In this document: in pieces, positions 10,977 through 21,180 of the stretch | Position numbering within the stretch: position 1 is the first letter of the stretch | How the letters are laid out: every line of letters starts with the position of its first letter | DNA from: Ceratopteris richardii | Lineage: Eukaryota > Streptophyta > Polypodiopsida > Polypodiales > Pteridaceae | Assembly (NCBI GenBank): GCA_020310875.1 | Contig: CM035407.1 | Coordinates: 88,545,132-88,609,131, forward strand | Direction of reading: 5' to 3' | DNA length: 64,000 nucleotides | The notes under the pieces: model-generated | Seen by the model: only the letters and a program-made list of their open reading frames with translations | What the model was told of the DNA's origin: nothing | Database searches by the model: none | Position numbers and translations under genes: made by a program

Positions 10977-12920
10977 TCAGAATGCAGAAGAGTTCGGCTG
11001 CCCATCATTAATTCGAAACCTCATGTATTGGTTTGCCAAGAAAGGGTTGCGATCTGAATCATCAAGTCCAAGTGAAGTGTCCTTCATTATCTCCAACAAT
11101 TTCGATGCTCTCTCTCTACCACGAACAGTCCCTCTTCCCACCATATCCCTAAGCAACTCAATTGCCCCTGCATTCTCTGCAATGGACTTGAATCTAAAGT
11201 TGCTTTTTGAAAGAAAAAGAAGAAGAGTTGCAGCCTCCTCTGGTATCATAGTTGCATCTGAATCATCTCGTATCTGCAATAGCCTTACCAAGGCAGGAAT
11301 CGGATTCATCTGCAATAAGGCAGCTCTCCCTTCCGGCACAGATGCAACCTTAACAAGGACCATGAGCACTTTTCTCACTAGACCTAGTCTCTCTGTGGAT
11401 TGTGCAAGATTGAACAGAATTGGAATTGCCCCTGACTTAATCAGCTTAGATTTGTTGGACTGCATGAGAGAGAGCTCATACAGAGCCATGGCTGCATTCT
11501 GTCTAGCACCCTCTGGACCAAAATTCAATATCTTTAGAAGAGGAGGGATTGCATTCAGTATCCCCATAGAATGCTTGCTCTCTTTTGCAATCGCAAGAGT
11601 GAATGCTGCTGCAGCAGCATGCTCTTGAGCCTCTGGGCACCCACTGTTAAGCACCTCTATAAGAAAAGGAAGTGCTCCAGCTTGCACAATCATAGACTTG
11701 TTCTGAATCTCTATGGACAAATTTACAAGAGCTGCAATTGCATCTACCTGCACCTTCACGTTTTTTGATTGGAACAACTCTATTAGAGCTGCAACGATAT
11801 CTGCCGAACACAGAGACCTACGATTTTTTTGCTCCCGTGACAGCTGCCGAGCTTCAGCAACAGCTGCTTCTTGATCTTCTTGGTAAGGAGATTTCATCCT
11901 TTTGAGAAGTGAATCCGACACAGATGTTGGTGATGAAGGAGAATGTTGACTTGTGGACCTAATTGTAGCGGGCAGATTTCCTTCATTGGAGGCGGTTTCC
12001 GCACGTGTATCCTGAAGGAGATCAACCGACCTATTTTCTATACCCGGACTGCGTCTTAGAACGTTTTGCCCCTTCCATTCATTGCCGGAAGCTTCTCTTG
12101 GCTTGTGCATGTCAGGCAAGCTTGATGAGGTCGACAAATTTATGTCTCCCCCAAGATCCGATGCCGCTTGCTCACTAATTGAGAATGTAGAAGGTTCTGC
12201 ATGTCCATCATCTACACCGTAGTCTCTGCTATCCAGTTGACTCGATATGATCGAGTTCTGGACCTCGTCTATCTCTTTCATTTCATTCCCTTTCATTATT
12301 CCAAGTGCTACCCCCACTTTGTCTTTGAGTGCTCGTCTATGGACATTCTTGAGTCTGCTTGCTTCCTTCATATTCTCGTTCTCTAAGTTTTCCACATTTT
12401 TCTGCACCTCATTCATTCCATTTCCTTTCTTTCGGCCAAATGCAACCTTCATTTTGTCTTTGAATGATCGCTTATCAACATTGTTAAGCCTAATTCCTTC
12501 CGTTGTATCCTGGTTCTCTAAATTTCCCACATTTACCTCCTCAATTTGTTGGCATACCAGCTCCGTTGTTGATCGTGAAGAGTACGACCCTTGAGACCGT
12601 AAATCATCATAAGGCTTCTCCCAAAGGAGATGCTCAGCGAGTTCATTTGCATCATCAGCGGAAGGAGGAAGAGGAACAGTGGGCAAACCTCTTGATTTCG
12701 CCATGCTCTTGATAGCGGATTTGAGGCATATATTGGGAATTATGACATTGCTTTCAAGGAGAACACCCTGCACGACACACCTTGTTTGTCCCAACGCGAA
12801 CCAAGCTTCAATACATCGGCGCTCGTAGGATTGTCCCGAGCTTACTATTACAGGATCCCCCATAACTGACAAGGAGATGGAACATACAAACTCTTCAGGC
12901 CAGCTTGATGAATGCGCCAT
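10977..12920 (-). CDS. U-box and armadillo-repeat E3 ubiquitin ligase (plant PUB type)
   Basis: A 647-residue intronless ORF ending in TGA. Plant U-box/ARM proteins are E3 ubiquitin ligases: the U-box binds the E2 enzyme and the ARM repeats bind the substrate. Residues 8-80 form the U-box (PEEFVCSISLSVMGDPV, SSGQSYERRCIEAW, then IPNICLKSAI). Residues 100-350 are a polar, probably disordered linker. About 350-615 contain five to six ARM repeats (for example VDAIAALVNLS, NAAMALYELS, EEAATLLLFLS). The arrangement best fits the PUB38-41 group of plants, but I would not name an orthologue. Oddities: the usual Cys-Pro pair is Cys-Ser at 13-14, the second Cys-Pro is missing, and the linker contains an internal duplication (133-170 against 178-214). 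The start is the first ATG and directly precedes the U-box. This is the only well-supported host gene in the window. Confidence 0.92.
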   Translation of the reverse strand: MAHSSSWPEEFVCSISLSVMGDPVIVSSGQSYERRCIEAWFALGQTRCVVQGVLLESNVIIPNICLKSAIKSMAKSRGLPTVPLPPSADDANELAEHLLWEKPYDDLRSQGSYSSRSTTELVCQQIEEVNVGNLENQDTTEGIRLNNVDKRSFKDKMKVAFGRKKGNGMNEVQKNVENLENENMKEASRLKNVHRRALKDKVGVALGIMKGNEMKEIDEVQNSIISSQLDSRDYGVDDGHAEPSTFSISEQAASDLGGDINLSTSSSLPDMHKPREASGNEWKGQNVLRRSPGIENRSVDLLQDTRAETASNEGNLPATIRSTSQHSPSSPTSVSDSLLKRMKSPYQEDQEAAVAEARQLSREQKNRRSLCSADIVAALIELFQSKNVKVQVDAIAALVNLSIEIQNKSMIVQAGALPFLIEVLNSGCPEAQEHAAAAAFTLAIAKESKHSMGILNAIPPLLKILNFGPEGARQNAAMALYELSLMQSNKSKLIKSGAIPILFNLAQSTERLGLVRKVLMVLVKVASVPEGRAALLQMNPIPALVRLLQIRDDSDATMIPEEAATLLLFLSKSNFRFKSIAENAGAIELLRDMVGRGTVRGRERASKLLEIMKDTSLGLDDSDRNPFLANQYMRFRINDGQPNSSAF

Positions 12921-13300
12921 AGCCCGTCTCTTCGCAAAGACTCCCAGGCCGTGACAGAGCAGGAAAATGGATCTCAGGATAAAGCCGTCTTATGCCATCA
13001 TTCTAATGGAATTAAAACAGAGATTTGCGTCCAAAATAGTTCATCCTCCGTCATTTTGGACTAAGAAGCTTGACTCAGTCGTCCAAGGCGGGTCATAGTA
13101 TACCGTTTTGAAGTTAATATTCGCCCATGTTGAATATGGGTTGATAGAAACAATCCTTCGGAAGAGTAAGGGTAGTGGATACGATGGAGGGGTAAATGGG
13201 CGGAAAATAGTCATCGCTATAGATTGGCTGGCGGCTGAATTGTGTCATCCACGTGTAGCATCATGATTGGAATAAAAACATAGATTTCAGGCTTGGAAAG
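12921..13300 (-). promoter_or_regulatory. Probable promoter and 5' UTR of the U-box gene
   Basis: Upstream of the minus-strand ATG there are two CCAAT boxes in sense orientation (13223-13227 and 13266-13270). They flank a G-box/ABRE-like CACGTG at 13250-13255 within ACACGTGG, about 300-350 bp from the ATG. A G-box between CCAAT elements suggests bZIP or bHLH control, possibly ABA- or light-related; that is inference. I saw no convincing TATA box between these sites and the ATG. Confidence 0.35.
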
Positions 13301-14606
13301 AACAAAAATTTGCCGGGTTTAAAATTAACTTTCATTGGTTTAAGCCAATGCAAATGCTTAAAAGTTTTTATTTTTAAAAGTACCCACTACCTGAACCCTT
13401 CATGGACCTCGAGGAGAGACACCACCAAGGATTGACTCTCAAGAGGGGGAGAGACTCTTCAAAACCACATTACTTGGCCACATATTTAATTGGTCAATTG
13501 CTTGGCCAAAGGCCCCCAATCGAAAGATTAAGGTCGAAAGATTTAGGAGTTGGCTCTGAAACGAATGGTTTCCTCCTGGGTTAAATGGTTTCCTCGTGGG
13601 TTAATTGTGGTAAAGTGCCAAATTCTTTCATCAAACCATATCTTGTTAGTGTTCGATTGCGGAGAAATGGCATTTCAAGCACTCATCATGGGCACTCGCA
13701 AATACAATGAACCATGATGTATCTCTTCAGTAAGTTCCCAAATTTCATCCCAAACAAAACCAAGTGTTCCTCAACTCGAAGGGATCACCCCTAAAAATCA
13801 CATTAATGTCAAAGATTTACAACTTGGGGAGATCGACCATGAATCTCACAAAAGCACAGAATGAAACTGAAATCGTGATCCCGGTAATGCCTAACATGCC
13901 CCCTAACAAGAACAAAGAGGAGGAGGAGTTTATAGAAGTCAAAAAGAAGAAAAAAGAAGCCCCCGGAAAACATCTAAAGGAAGAATAATCTCACACTAAA
14001 GAAACCCCGATTCTTGAAAAAGAGGTAAATATGATTGACTACCTTGGAGGATTCAGTTTGAGAGAGGATTTTGAGTCCTCACATGGCAAGAAATCATTAG
14101 AATAATATTCCATCAATAAAGAGGACAATCTGGAAGTGGGAGCTCCATAATTGGTTTCCTTCTTGGCAGCATAAAGGTTTATCTATCGATGGTAATGAGT
14201 AATCTAGTTGGGATCAGCTTAAACTTCACCAAGACCTTTCTAAATTGAAAGATTACCAATGATTCTCCTAGTCTAACCTACAAAATGGTAGCGAGCTCCA
14301 CAAAGCTGAACTAGAAAAATGTTAGTCTCTCAAAATATTATCGACCTCTTGGGCCCTACTTCCTTGTCTCTTCGCATGGACATTGTGGTTTCATACCATT
14401 TTCCATTTGTTCTTATAAGTGCTCTGCTCAACGAAGGAAAGCCCCATGGTTCCATGTCGATCCATTTGTGCTCACATTTACCTCTTTTTGACAAGATATC
14501 ATTTATGCATTGCGCCAAGTGTTCAAAACTTGTGCCTCTCCTGCATAGTGTTAGGTCAATGTGGTTAAGGCTCTCAACACATCTTCCACAGTGCCAAGAT
14601 AAATAT
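13301..14606. other. Unrecognised intergenic stretch
   Basis: Only short open frames are present. One (13764-13988, plus) is lysine/glutamate-rich (EEEEFIEVKKKKKE). I could not link it to any family, although low-complexity basic stretches like this occur in decayed LINE or gag ORFs. No repeat pair, LTR or promoter was seen. Confidence 0.3.
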
Positions 14607-15450
14607 TCAAATAATTAGAGATGTATGGTCAAGAGTCAGGCTTTACCACATAGTTTCTAGCTTGAGGCCATTATATGTGCAGCATATGTACTTAACAGAT
14701 ATCCAACTAAAGCATTGTAGACTATCACTCCATACGAGGCTTGGCATGGTCGTAAGCCATCTATTGCTCACTTGTGTGTTTTTTGTTGTCTGGCATATGT
14801 ACTAGTGCCTGAGCAACATCGTAAGAAATTGGATGATAAAAGTAGTAAAATGTATTCTTGTTGGGTATAGTTCTGAAAGGTATCGTCTGTATCATCCATA
14901 GACTAAATGCATTTTGGTCATCTGTAATGTTGTTTTTGTGGAAGATGTTATTTAGCCTTTACTTTTATGTACAAAGGAGACATATGTTAGCTCCAAAGAC
15001 ATGTATGATACTTTGTTGCCTTTTTTTACATGTGGATAGTCTAGTGCTGGTCATAATGAGGCAACTTCTCAACCTTTGCAGGTTTCATGTGATGATGCAG
15101 ATCATTCCATTTCTGATGCAGATTTACATGATGCACTTGTTGATGAGAGAGATGATATTGAGGAGGAAAAAACTATGCCAAAATGGTTGGTGTAGACTTT
15201 GCATGACAACAAATTAGATGCACCTCTATCATATCGTACTCGTTCAGCCTCGCATAGTGCCTCTTTTGCATCAGATTGCTATGCTATGGCTGCCTCTAGT
15301 CTCTGTGATGAGAATGAGCCTGTTTCGTTTGATGAACCACAAGATTCTGAAAATCGGATGGCTGCTATGCAATCAGAATATGATGTTATCATGAAAAATG
15401 GTACATGGTTTTTATGTGACTTGCCTCTTGGCAAGAAGGCCATTGGAAAA
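14607..15450 (+). pseudogene. Copia-2 family fragment, integrase C-terminus to RT start (left part)
   Basis: Plus-strand copy of the family described at 42967-47226, matching about 44985-45810 there: MVKSQALPHSFW, the TKAL and ITPYEAWHG blocks, the linker, then the RT start (MAAMQSEYDVIMKNGTW, DLPLGKKAIG). It has TAG at the same linker site (15193-15195) as the other copy (45565). The fragment breaks at KKAIG near 15450. The same reading resumes at 16833 with WVYKLKHK, so a 1.4-kb insertion splits it. Confidence 0.8.
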
Positions 15451-15458
15451 AAATAAAC

Positions 15459-16357
15459 CCTGCATGGGCCTTTTAGATTAAGGAGTGATTATGGATGGAC
15501 CAATGAGAAGAGGGTGGTGGACATAGTCTAGTTCCTTAATCACATAGGCTAGGCATAGGCTTCCATGGTTTCTTTGTGGTTAAAGAAGAGAAAACCTCCT
15601 TGAACTAGTGGTTTTAGGTGTGTGAATGGTTTTGAAAGTCTTAGGAATGAATTAGAGCCTTTGGATTTGAGAGAAGGGAAGGGTTGAGATGTAAAGCATT
15701 CTAAAAAATGCACCTTTGGATGTAAGCCCTTGGATTTCATCTTGAATTGGATGGTTCTAGTTGAACTCCTCCCATTTTGGGTGTCTAAATTTCAGCCCAT
15801 TGGATCAAGAGATCATCTAATGGCTAAGATCAAGATGACATAAAGAAAATGCGCCTTTTCACCTACAGCATTGGATCAAGGACTAATCAAACGGTTGTAC
15901 GCTCCCATGAATTTATGCTCAGCGCCAAACGCGGACTGCCATCAGATTCGCCTTCTATCGGATGGTGCACATCAACTTAAAGTTGTTCTCAGTCCCAAAT
16001 GCGCTTAACCATCTGATTTCCCCTCATATAAGGGTCAAGAAACTTGCAGAGCATCTGAGAAGAACTGGCGAATGGTCTCTCTCTCTACTATGCCATCTGA
16101 TGCATGTCAAAGCCTTTATCTCTATATTTTATATTCCTTTCAATCATAGCCCTTAAATAAAACCATTCAACGGTCACAAAAATGTCTTTTTTAATATTCA
16201 AGTACACATGCCTTTCAAATAGTATTATATTCATCAATACCACCGGTGGTTTTCATATATTCATCAATACCACCGGTGGTTTTCCATTGAACCATAATCT
16301 CCTAGATTAAGCATTTTAATCCCTAAAAATTAGGAATCCTTACAAGGCCCATGCACG
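15459..16357. mobile_element. MITE-like DNA element with 12-bp terminal inverted repeats
   Basis: About 900 bp of non-coding DNA with inverted ends: TGCATGGGCCTT at 15461-15472 and its exact complement at 16344-16355. It sits inside the copia RT frame. No transposase ORF was found. Close to the right end there are two copies of a 30-bp unit (16229-16288), each containing the palindrome ACCACCGGTGGT. No target-site duplication is clear because another insertion adjoins the right end. Superfamily is undetermined. Confidence 0.5.
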
Positions 16358-16373
16358 GCTCACTTTTTCCCCT

Positions 16374-16832
16374 AATGCACCACATGCTTTTTACTGCCGG
16401 AGCAAACTTCTTGTGAGTAGAATGCCGTGTCATGAACAAACTTCATATGAGCAGAATGACCATCCTCTCAATGAAAGAGAAAATCTTCCGCATGGAGAAG
16501 AGAGAGAAGATGATCAATGTGAGGAATATGAAGATGATGATATGACAAGCAACATGTATCTCCATAAAAGCTTGAGGAAGATGATAGTCACTCACAAGGT
16601 CTCCATAAAAGCTCTAGCTCTAATACCAATGCAAGATTATGACCACCACCACGTGCTTTTTGCTTACAAAGAAAACTTCTCGTGAGTAGAACTCCGACTC
16701 ATGAACAAACTTCGTGTGAGCAGAACGACCATGATCTCAATGAAAGAGAAAATCTTTCGCATGGAGAAGAGAGAGAAGATGATCAATGTGAGGAATATGA
16801 AGTCTCTAGCACGTGGTGGTCATAATCTTACA
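16374..16832 (-). mobile_element. TRIM-like miniature LTR element
   Basis: Two direct repeats (left about 16379-16533, right 16630-16832) share a long core, with a unit such as GAGAAGATGATCAATGTGAG in both. The right copy starts TG and ends CA in both readings. Between them lie about 95 bp with, on the minus strand, TGGTATTAGAGC (16617-16628), a tRNA-Met-type PBS one base from the right LTR. Two short LTRs, a PBS and a tiny interior without coding capacity fit a TRIM. The left LTR has lost both of its ends. Copia RT sequence resumes directly after 16832. A different kind of duplicated insert is possible. Confidence 0.5.
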
Positions 16833-17023
16833 GTGGGTATACAAGCTAAAGCATAAACCTGATCGAACAGTTGACAGGTATAAGGCTAGGCTTGTTGCAA
16901 AGGGTTATGCATAGGAAAGAGGCATTGATTTTGATGAAACCTTTGCTCCCACATGCCAAATGACTACTGTTCGTAGCATCTGTGCACTTTGCAGCTCATT
17001 ATGGTTGGAATGTACATGAATTG
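16833..17023 (+). pseudogene. Copia-2 family RT fragment (right part)
   Basis: Continuation of the fragment at 14607-15450: WVYKLKHKPDRTVDRYKARLVAKGYA, a TAG stop at the same codon as in the 45904 copy, ERGIDFDETFAPTCQMTT, and a block ending near NVHEL. It stops abruptly at 17023, where the LTR of another copia copy begins. A same-family element therefore landed in this one. Confidence 0.8.
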
Positions 17024-17160
17024 TGTTGATATATTTAGGTAGTGATGTGTGTGAACACTCTAGGACTGTCGAGGCATTTTTTCCCTCTTTACAACACGAT
17101 CCAAGCTTCTTCTTCTTCCTTGTGTTTTTCATGTGCTTCCGCAGACGTCTAACTCTAACA
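17024..17160 (+). repeat. Copia-E 5' LTR (internally deleted)
   Basis: Begins TGTTGATATATTTAGGTAG and ends CTCTAACA, like the 231-bp LTR at 42557-42787, but it lacks about 94 bp in the middle (the part with the probable TATA box). The tRNA-Met PBS TTGGTATTAGAG follows at 17162-17173. The copy is therefore probably promoter-dead. Confidence 0.8.
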
Positions 17161-17460
17161 ATTGGTATTAGAGTAGGCCGCCACTTCATCTAGGGTGTCA
17201 TCGACACCTCTCTGGTTGCAGTCTCAAAATCACACGAAATTTGGTAAGCATACTCAAGGTGTTTCAACCTCCAAATGCACTATCGTAGTGCGTGTGCAGG
17301 CTATTTTATCTTTTTGTGCCAAATATATATACCAGTTTTGGTTCGCCAATATAAGCATCTCGAAGTTTGCTACAGGTTTAGCAAAACTCGTCAGGGTAGT
17401 TCTATTCAACTTTTTCAGATACACTCATTTTTCTACATCAGGGTATTTTAATCAGTGGCA

Positions 17461-19442
17461 ATGGTTGAAAGCAGTGATTATTTTGTATGTTGGACATTGA
17501 GGATAAGTTGGATGGTACGAATTACCCATTGTGGGCTTATATGATGCATCATGTGTTGGTTGCAAAAAGACTATGGAATATTGTGCAGGGTGTTGAAAGA
17601 TGCCCCATTACACCTGTGAATATAGGTACCACAAATACAGGTACTGAAGCTAATGCAGATGGTGATATTCTATAGATTCTTGTTTGTGCTATTGTTTCTA
17701 TCGCACCTATTGCAGAGCAAATTTGTTGGCATGGCAAAGATGCTCAATCACATGCATTGATAGCTTTATATGTCAAATGTGCCATTATTCCTCACATTCG
17801 CTCTTGCACAATAGCTAAGGATGCTTGGGATCCAGTTACCACATTGTACCAGGCTAGGAATGAGGCTTGTGTTGCTTACCTCCGAAAATAGTTGGAGAGA
17901 GAGCACATGAATGAAGGTGATTCTATGGATAGTTTTCTGACAAAGATCAAGGATTTGAAGGAATAGTTGATTTCTGCAGATGAAGTCCCTCCTAGCAGTT
18001 CACTTGTGCAGACTCTTTTGAATGGACTTTCCGACTCATATAAGAGTTTTGCTTCTACTCGTTGTTTGATGATGAAAGGCAATCCAAACGCTTAACATTT
18101 GAAGAGTTAGTTTCTATTTTGTTGTAGGAAGACCAGTCTAGGAGGAAGAGTTCTATTAGGCATGTTGTAGATCAAGCTTTCGTGGCTAGTCAGAAGGACA
18201 AAGGTAAATGGAGTTCTTCTAGTAGTAAGTAGAAATCTACAAATGCTGCACATTTGAAGAAGGAAGACAAAGATGAGAAGAAATTAGAAAAGCAGAAATT
18301 GTTTTGCAAATACTATAAAGCAAATGATCATGTCATTAAGAGCTGTCCAAATCTGGCAGCTAAAGAGGCAAAGAAGAAAGAGGCCGGAATGGTTATTGTA
18401 GAGACCTCTACACTGAAAACAGAGTCTGTTAATCTTCTATAGGCTGATGAATGGGTATTTACTACTTTTTGGAGTTTTGACCCATCTTCTCATGAGCAAT
18501 GCATGTCTACAATAGACTCAGATGTTTGGTACTTTGATAGTGGGGTGACCAAACATATTACCTCACAGTGCAGTTTCTTCTCTTCACTCGAGCCTGCTCC
18601 TACAGGGAATACCGTTACTTGCACCAACAACTCCTCTTATCATGTTATGGGAGTTGGTAAGATCATTTTGACTACTGCTGATGGTAGTTCTTTCACTTGT
18701 TATCAATTTCTACATTAGCCAAGATTGGCTTAGTTGTGAAATTTGTTGATGACAGATGTACAATTCATGATCTATCAAATGGTGACATCATTATTACTTC
18801 TGGAATTTTATGTCATGGGCTGTATAAGCTCATACACTATGAAAGATCTATAAATGATTGGGCATGTGCAGTACATGATTCTCAGGCTATTCAGATGCAA
18901 AGCTTTGGCATGAATGCTTTGGTCATCTGAATTTTGCTAGTTTGTTATGCCTATAGAAATCTGAAATGGTGTTCTCTTTGCCCAAACTTGAGGCACCCGG
19001 AAAACATGTTTGTGAAGGTTGTATTCTGGGAAAAATGCAACGTTCCTTCCATTGAAGGCAATGCCCGAAGTGTTTATTGCTTCAAACAGTTTCTGGTTTT
19101 GGCTGAAAATCTGTCAGCATGTAAAATGGGCACCCTCCATTCTGATCGAGGAGGGGAATATATGTCTTCTAACATTAGTGCATTTCTGGCTGAACGTGCA
19201 ATAAAACATCAGTGTACAATGTCGTATACACCTCAATAGAATGGAGTTGTTGAATGGAAGGACAAGTCACTCATGGAGATGGCCAGGTGTATGGTCAAGA
19301 GTGAGGTTTTACCACATAGTTTCTGGCTTTGAGGCTATCATGTGTGCATCATATGTACTTAACACGTGTCCCACTAAAGTACTGCAGTCTATCACTCCAT
19401 ATGAACCTTGGCAAAGTAATAAAATGTATTTTTGTTGGGTAC
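17461..19442 (+). pseudogene. Copia-E gag-pol, part 1 (gag, protease, integrase)
   Basis: Starts ATGGTTGAAAGCAGTGAT at 17461, parallel to the gag start at 42967. It carries gag, the zinc knuckle CKYYKANDHVIKSC near 18305-18345 (second Cys replaced by Tyr), protease FDSGVT near 18530-18550, and integrase with SDRGGEYMSS near 19140-19165. Most of its stops are TAG where the sister copy keeps CAG or CAA (17673, about 17953, 18124, 18440, 18954, 19237). There are also a few indels, including one soon after the start. The coding block stops at 19442, where gypsy B is inserted, and resumes at about 31103. Confidence 0.85.
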
Positions 19443-20062
19443 TATCACTCTAGCACAATGGCAAGTACCAACGTGAGGAGATTCATCTCATAAATGTCAA
19501 TTTGCGGAGATGTGAGGACTAGTATGAAGACTTTGAGCAAGTGATGGCACAAGTGCATGAGTGAAAGCACACAAGCATGCACACACACACACACACAAGG
19601 TAAGAGCAAAGAGTGGAACAATGGAAGATCTTTGATTACAAAAGAGTTCTCTTACAAAGCTCAAATCTATAACAAGCTAACCTCAAAAATGAGCTCTCCA
19701 ACCCTTTTTATAGTTTTTTGAGTGGTTTTGGCCCTGTCGAGACCTAGTGTCTTGCCTAGTTAAAAGATAGGTACCAAGGCTTATTTGGGGGCTCAAACGG
19801 AGTCTTAAAATTATGAAAATTGGTAGGATGATAGTTCTAATACTCCTCAAGTTCAAGGGCTCCTCGGCTTGAACAAAATGGAGTTGCAAAAATGAAAAAT
19901 GGTATTTACAATGGTTTTTGGTGATAAAAATTCACTATTTTTATAGGAATTTCTTTTGAATATTTGGCATGTGCTTCTTGGACTCCCTACATGCTCCTTC
20001 TTCTTGTGTGTCCACTTCCTTGATGTGCTTCCATGCTTTGTCCTTAACCTTGAGTGTCAACA
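19443..20062 (-). repeat. Gypsy B 3' LTR
   Basis: 620 bp, closely related to 30134-30760. On the minus strand it starts TGTTGACACTCAAGG and ends near GAGTGATA (the expected TGACA end has changed). A CA dinucleotide tract lies near 19577-19601. It is bounded by the polypurine tract on one side and copia-E on the other. Confidence 0.85.
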
Positions 20063-20078
20063 CTCCCCCCATCTAGAG
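20063..20078 (-). promoter_or_regulatory. Gypsy B polypurine tract
   Basis: On the minus strand the bases before the 3' LTR read CTAGATGGGGGGAG, a purine run ending exactly at the TG of the LTR. It is the expected plus-strand primer site for reverse transcription. Confidence 0.75.
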
Positions 20079-21180
20079 TCTGTCGTCCCTTATAGACCCT
20101 TGTTGTAGTGGTTTTTTCATGTAGTACTTTGAGAGGTAGTGTCTTTTATGTATCAACCAGGGTTGTTCGTCTTCCAAATGTAATGTGGTCGATCGTTGAG
20201 TTCTTCATGTCCTTTGCTATCCTTTGCAAGCTTTATTTCCTGTATATGTACTTCTGCCTTGCATTATAGTGTATTTAGGAGCTTCCCCAAAAATTGTTGG
20301 TTGCTCAAAAGAGGTTGTCAATGGTGATTTTGAGCAGTTGTCGACTGTGAATTACTCCATAGGTTCTGATGTTGTAGCCTGGATGTCCTCTAGATCTTCC
20401 AAACATGGCTTTCACAATTTTTATGCCAAGTACTTGTAAACCATAATGGGTGATGGATAAGTGCATTAGTGCATGGGTTGAACAAAATATGTGCCTTGTG
20501 CACAACCTTGCAATGTGGCCTATGTATGCATACTTGGGGAATGCATTGGAAGAAGTATGGTGCAACAAATGGGGTCTTGAGCAAAGTGCTCAAGGGTATG
20601 CTGACGAAGAGTTTTCCTAATCTATCATGGTTATATTGTGGTAGCATACAATTCTTACCATGGTTAAAGGTATGTCAATAGTCGTCTCTTCGCGTTGTAC
20701 TCTTATCATGGTGATTGACCATGGGCTTGTCCTTCGTTGTGGATGGATGTCCATGTTGATGATCCACTGGTGAGATTCTTGGATCGCCTGGTCCTATTTC
20801 TTCTTCTCATCACTCTTTTTTCTTTTCTTTTCTTTTCTCTCTTTTTTTTTTGGAACAATGTCACAAACAAGAAGAAAGGTGTTAGCATCAATAAAATATT
20901 TTACATTTAGCAAGTGTGTCTCATGTGCCTTGGATTCTCAATTGTGTCTATGCATGGCCATCTAATGTGGCCCTATATTGATGCATACTTTGGAAATGCA
21001 TGACTTGAATGGTGCAAAAGACAAGATTATGCCAAAGGCACATGGTTGTTGCACGTCGAGGCATTCAATGTTGTTGGTGGATGTTGATGCAGTCTTTGTC
21101 GGAGGTAGCCGGCGGATCTTGAAATGATGAGATCAGTCAATGGTGAAACGAAAACTGACCATTCCTCCCTTTAGGGATCC
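20079..21180 (-). other. Non-coding 3' tail of gypsy B
   Basis: About 1.1 kb between the end of the coding region and the PPT without a supportable ORF. It is homologous to 33158-34220 in gypsy C (for example both contain TAGACCCTTGTTGTAGTGG near the PPT), so it is a family feature. A T/C-rich low-complexity run lies near 20815-20850. Confidence 0.6.

Noticed and set aside
11023-11628. 201-codon plus-strand ORF
   Set aside because: Antisense shadow of the U-box/ARM gene, created by its codon bias.
13764-13988. LINE ORF1 or host gene at the lysine-rich ORF
   Set aside because: Only low-complexity basic sequence; no RT or endonuclease motif nearby and no repeat partner in the window.
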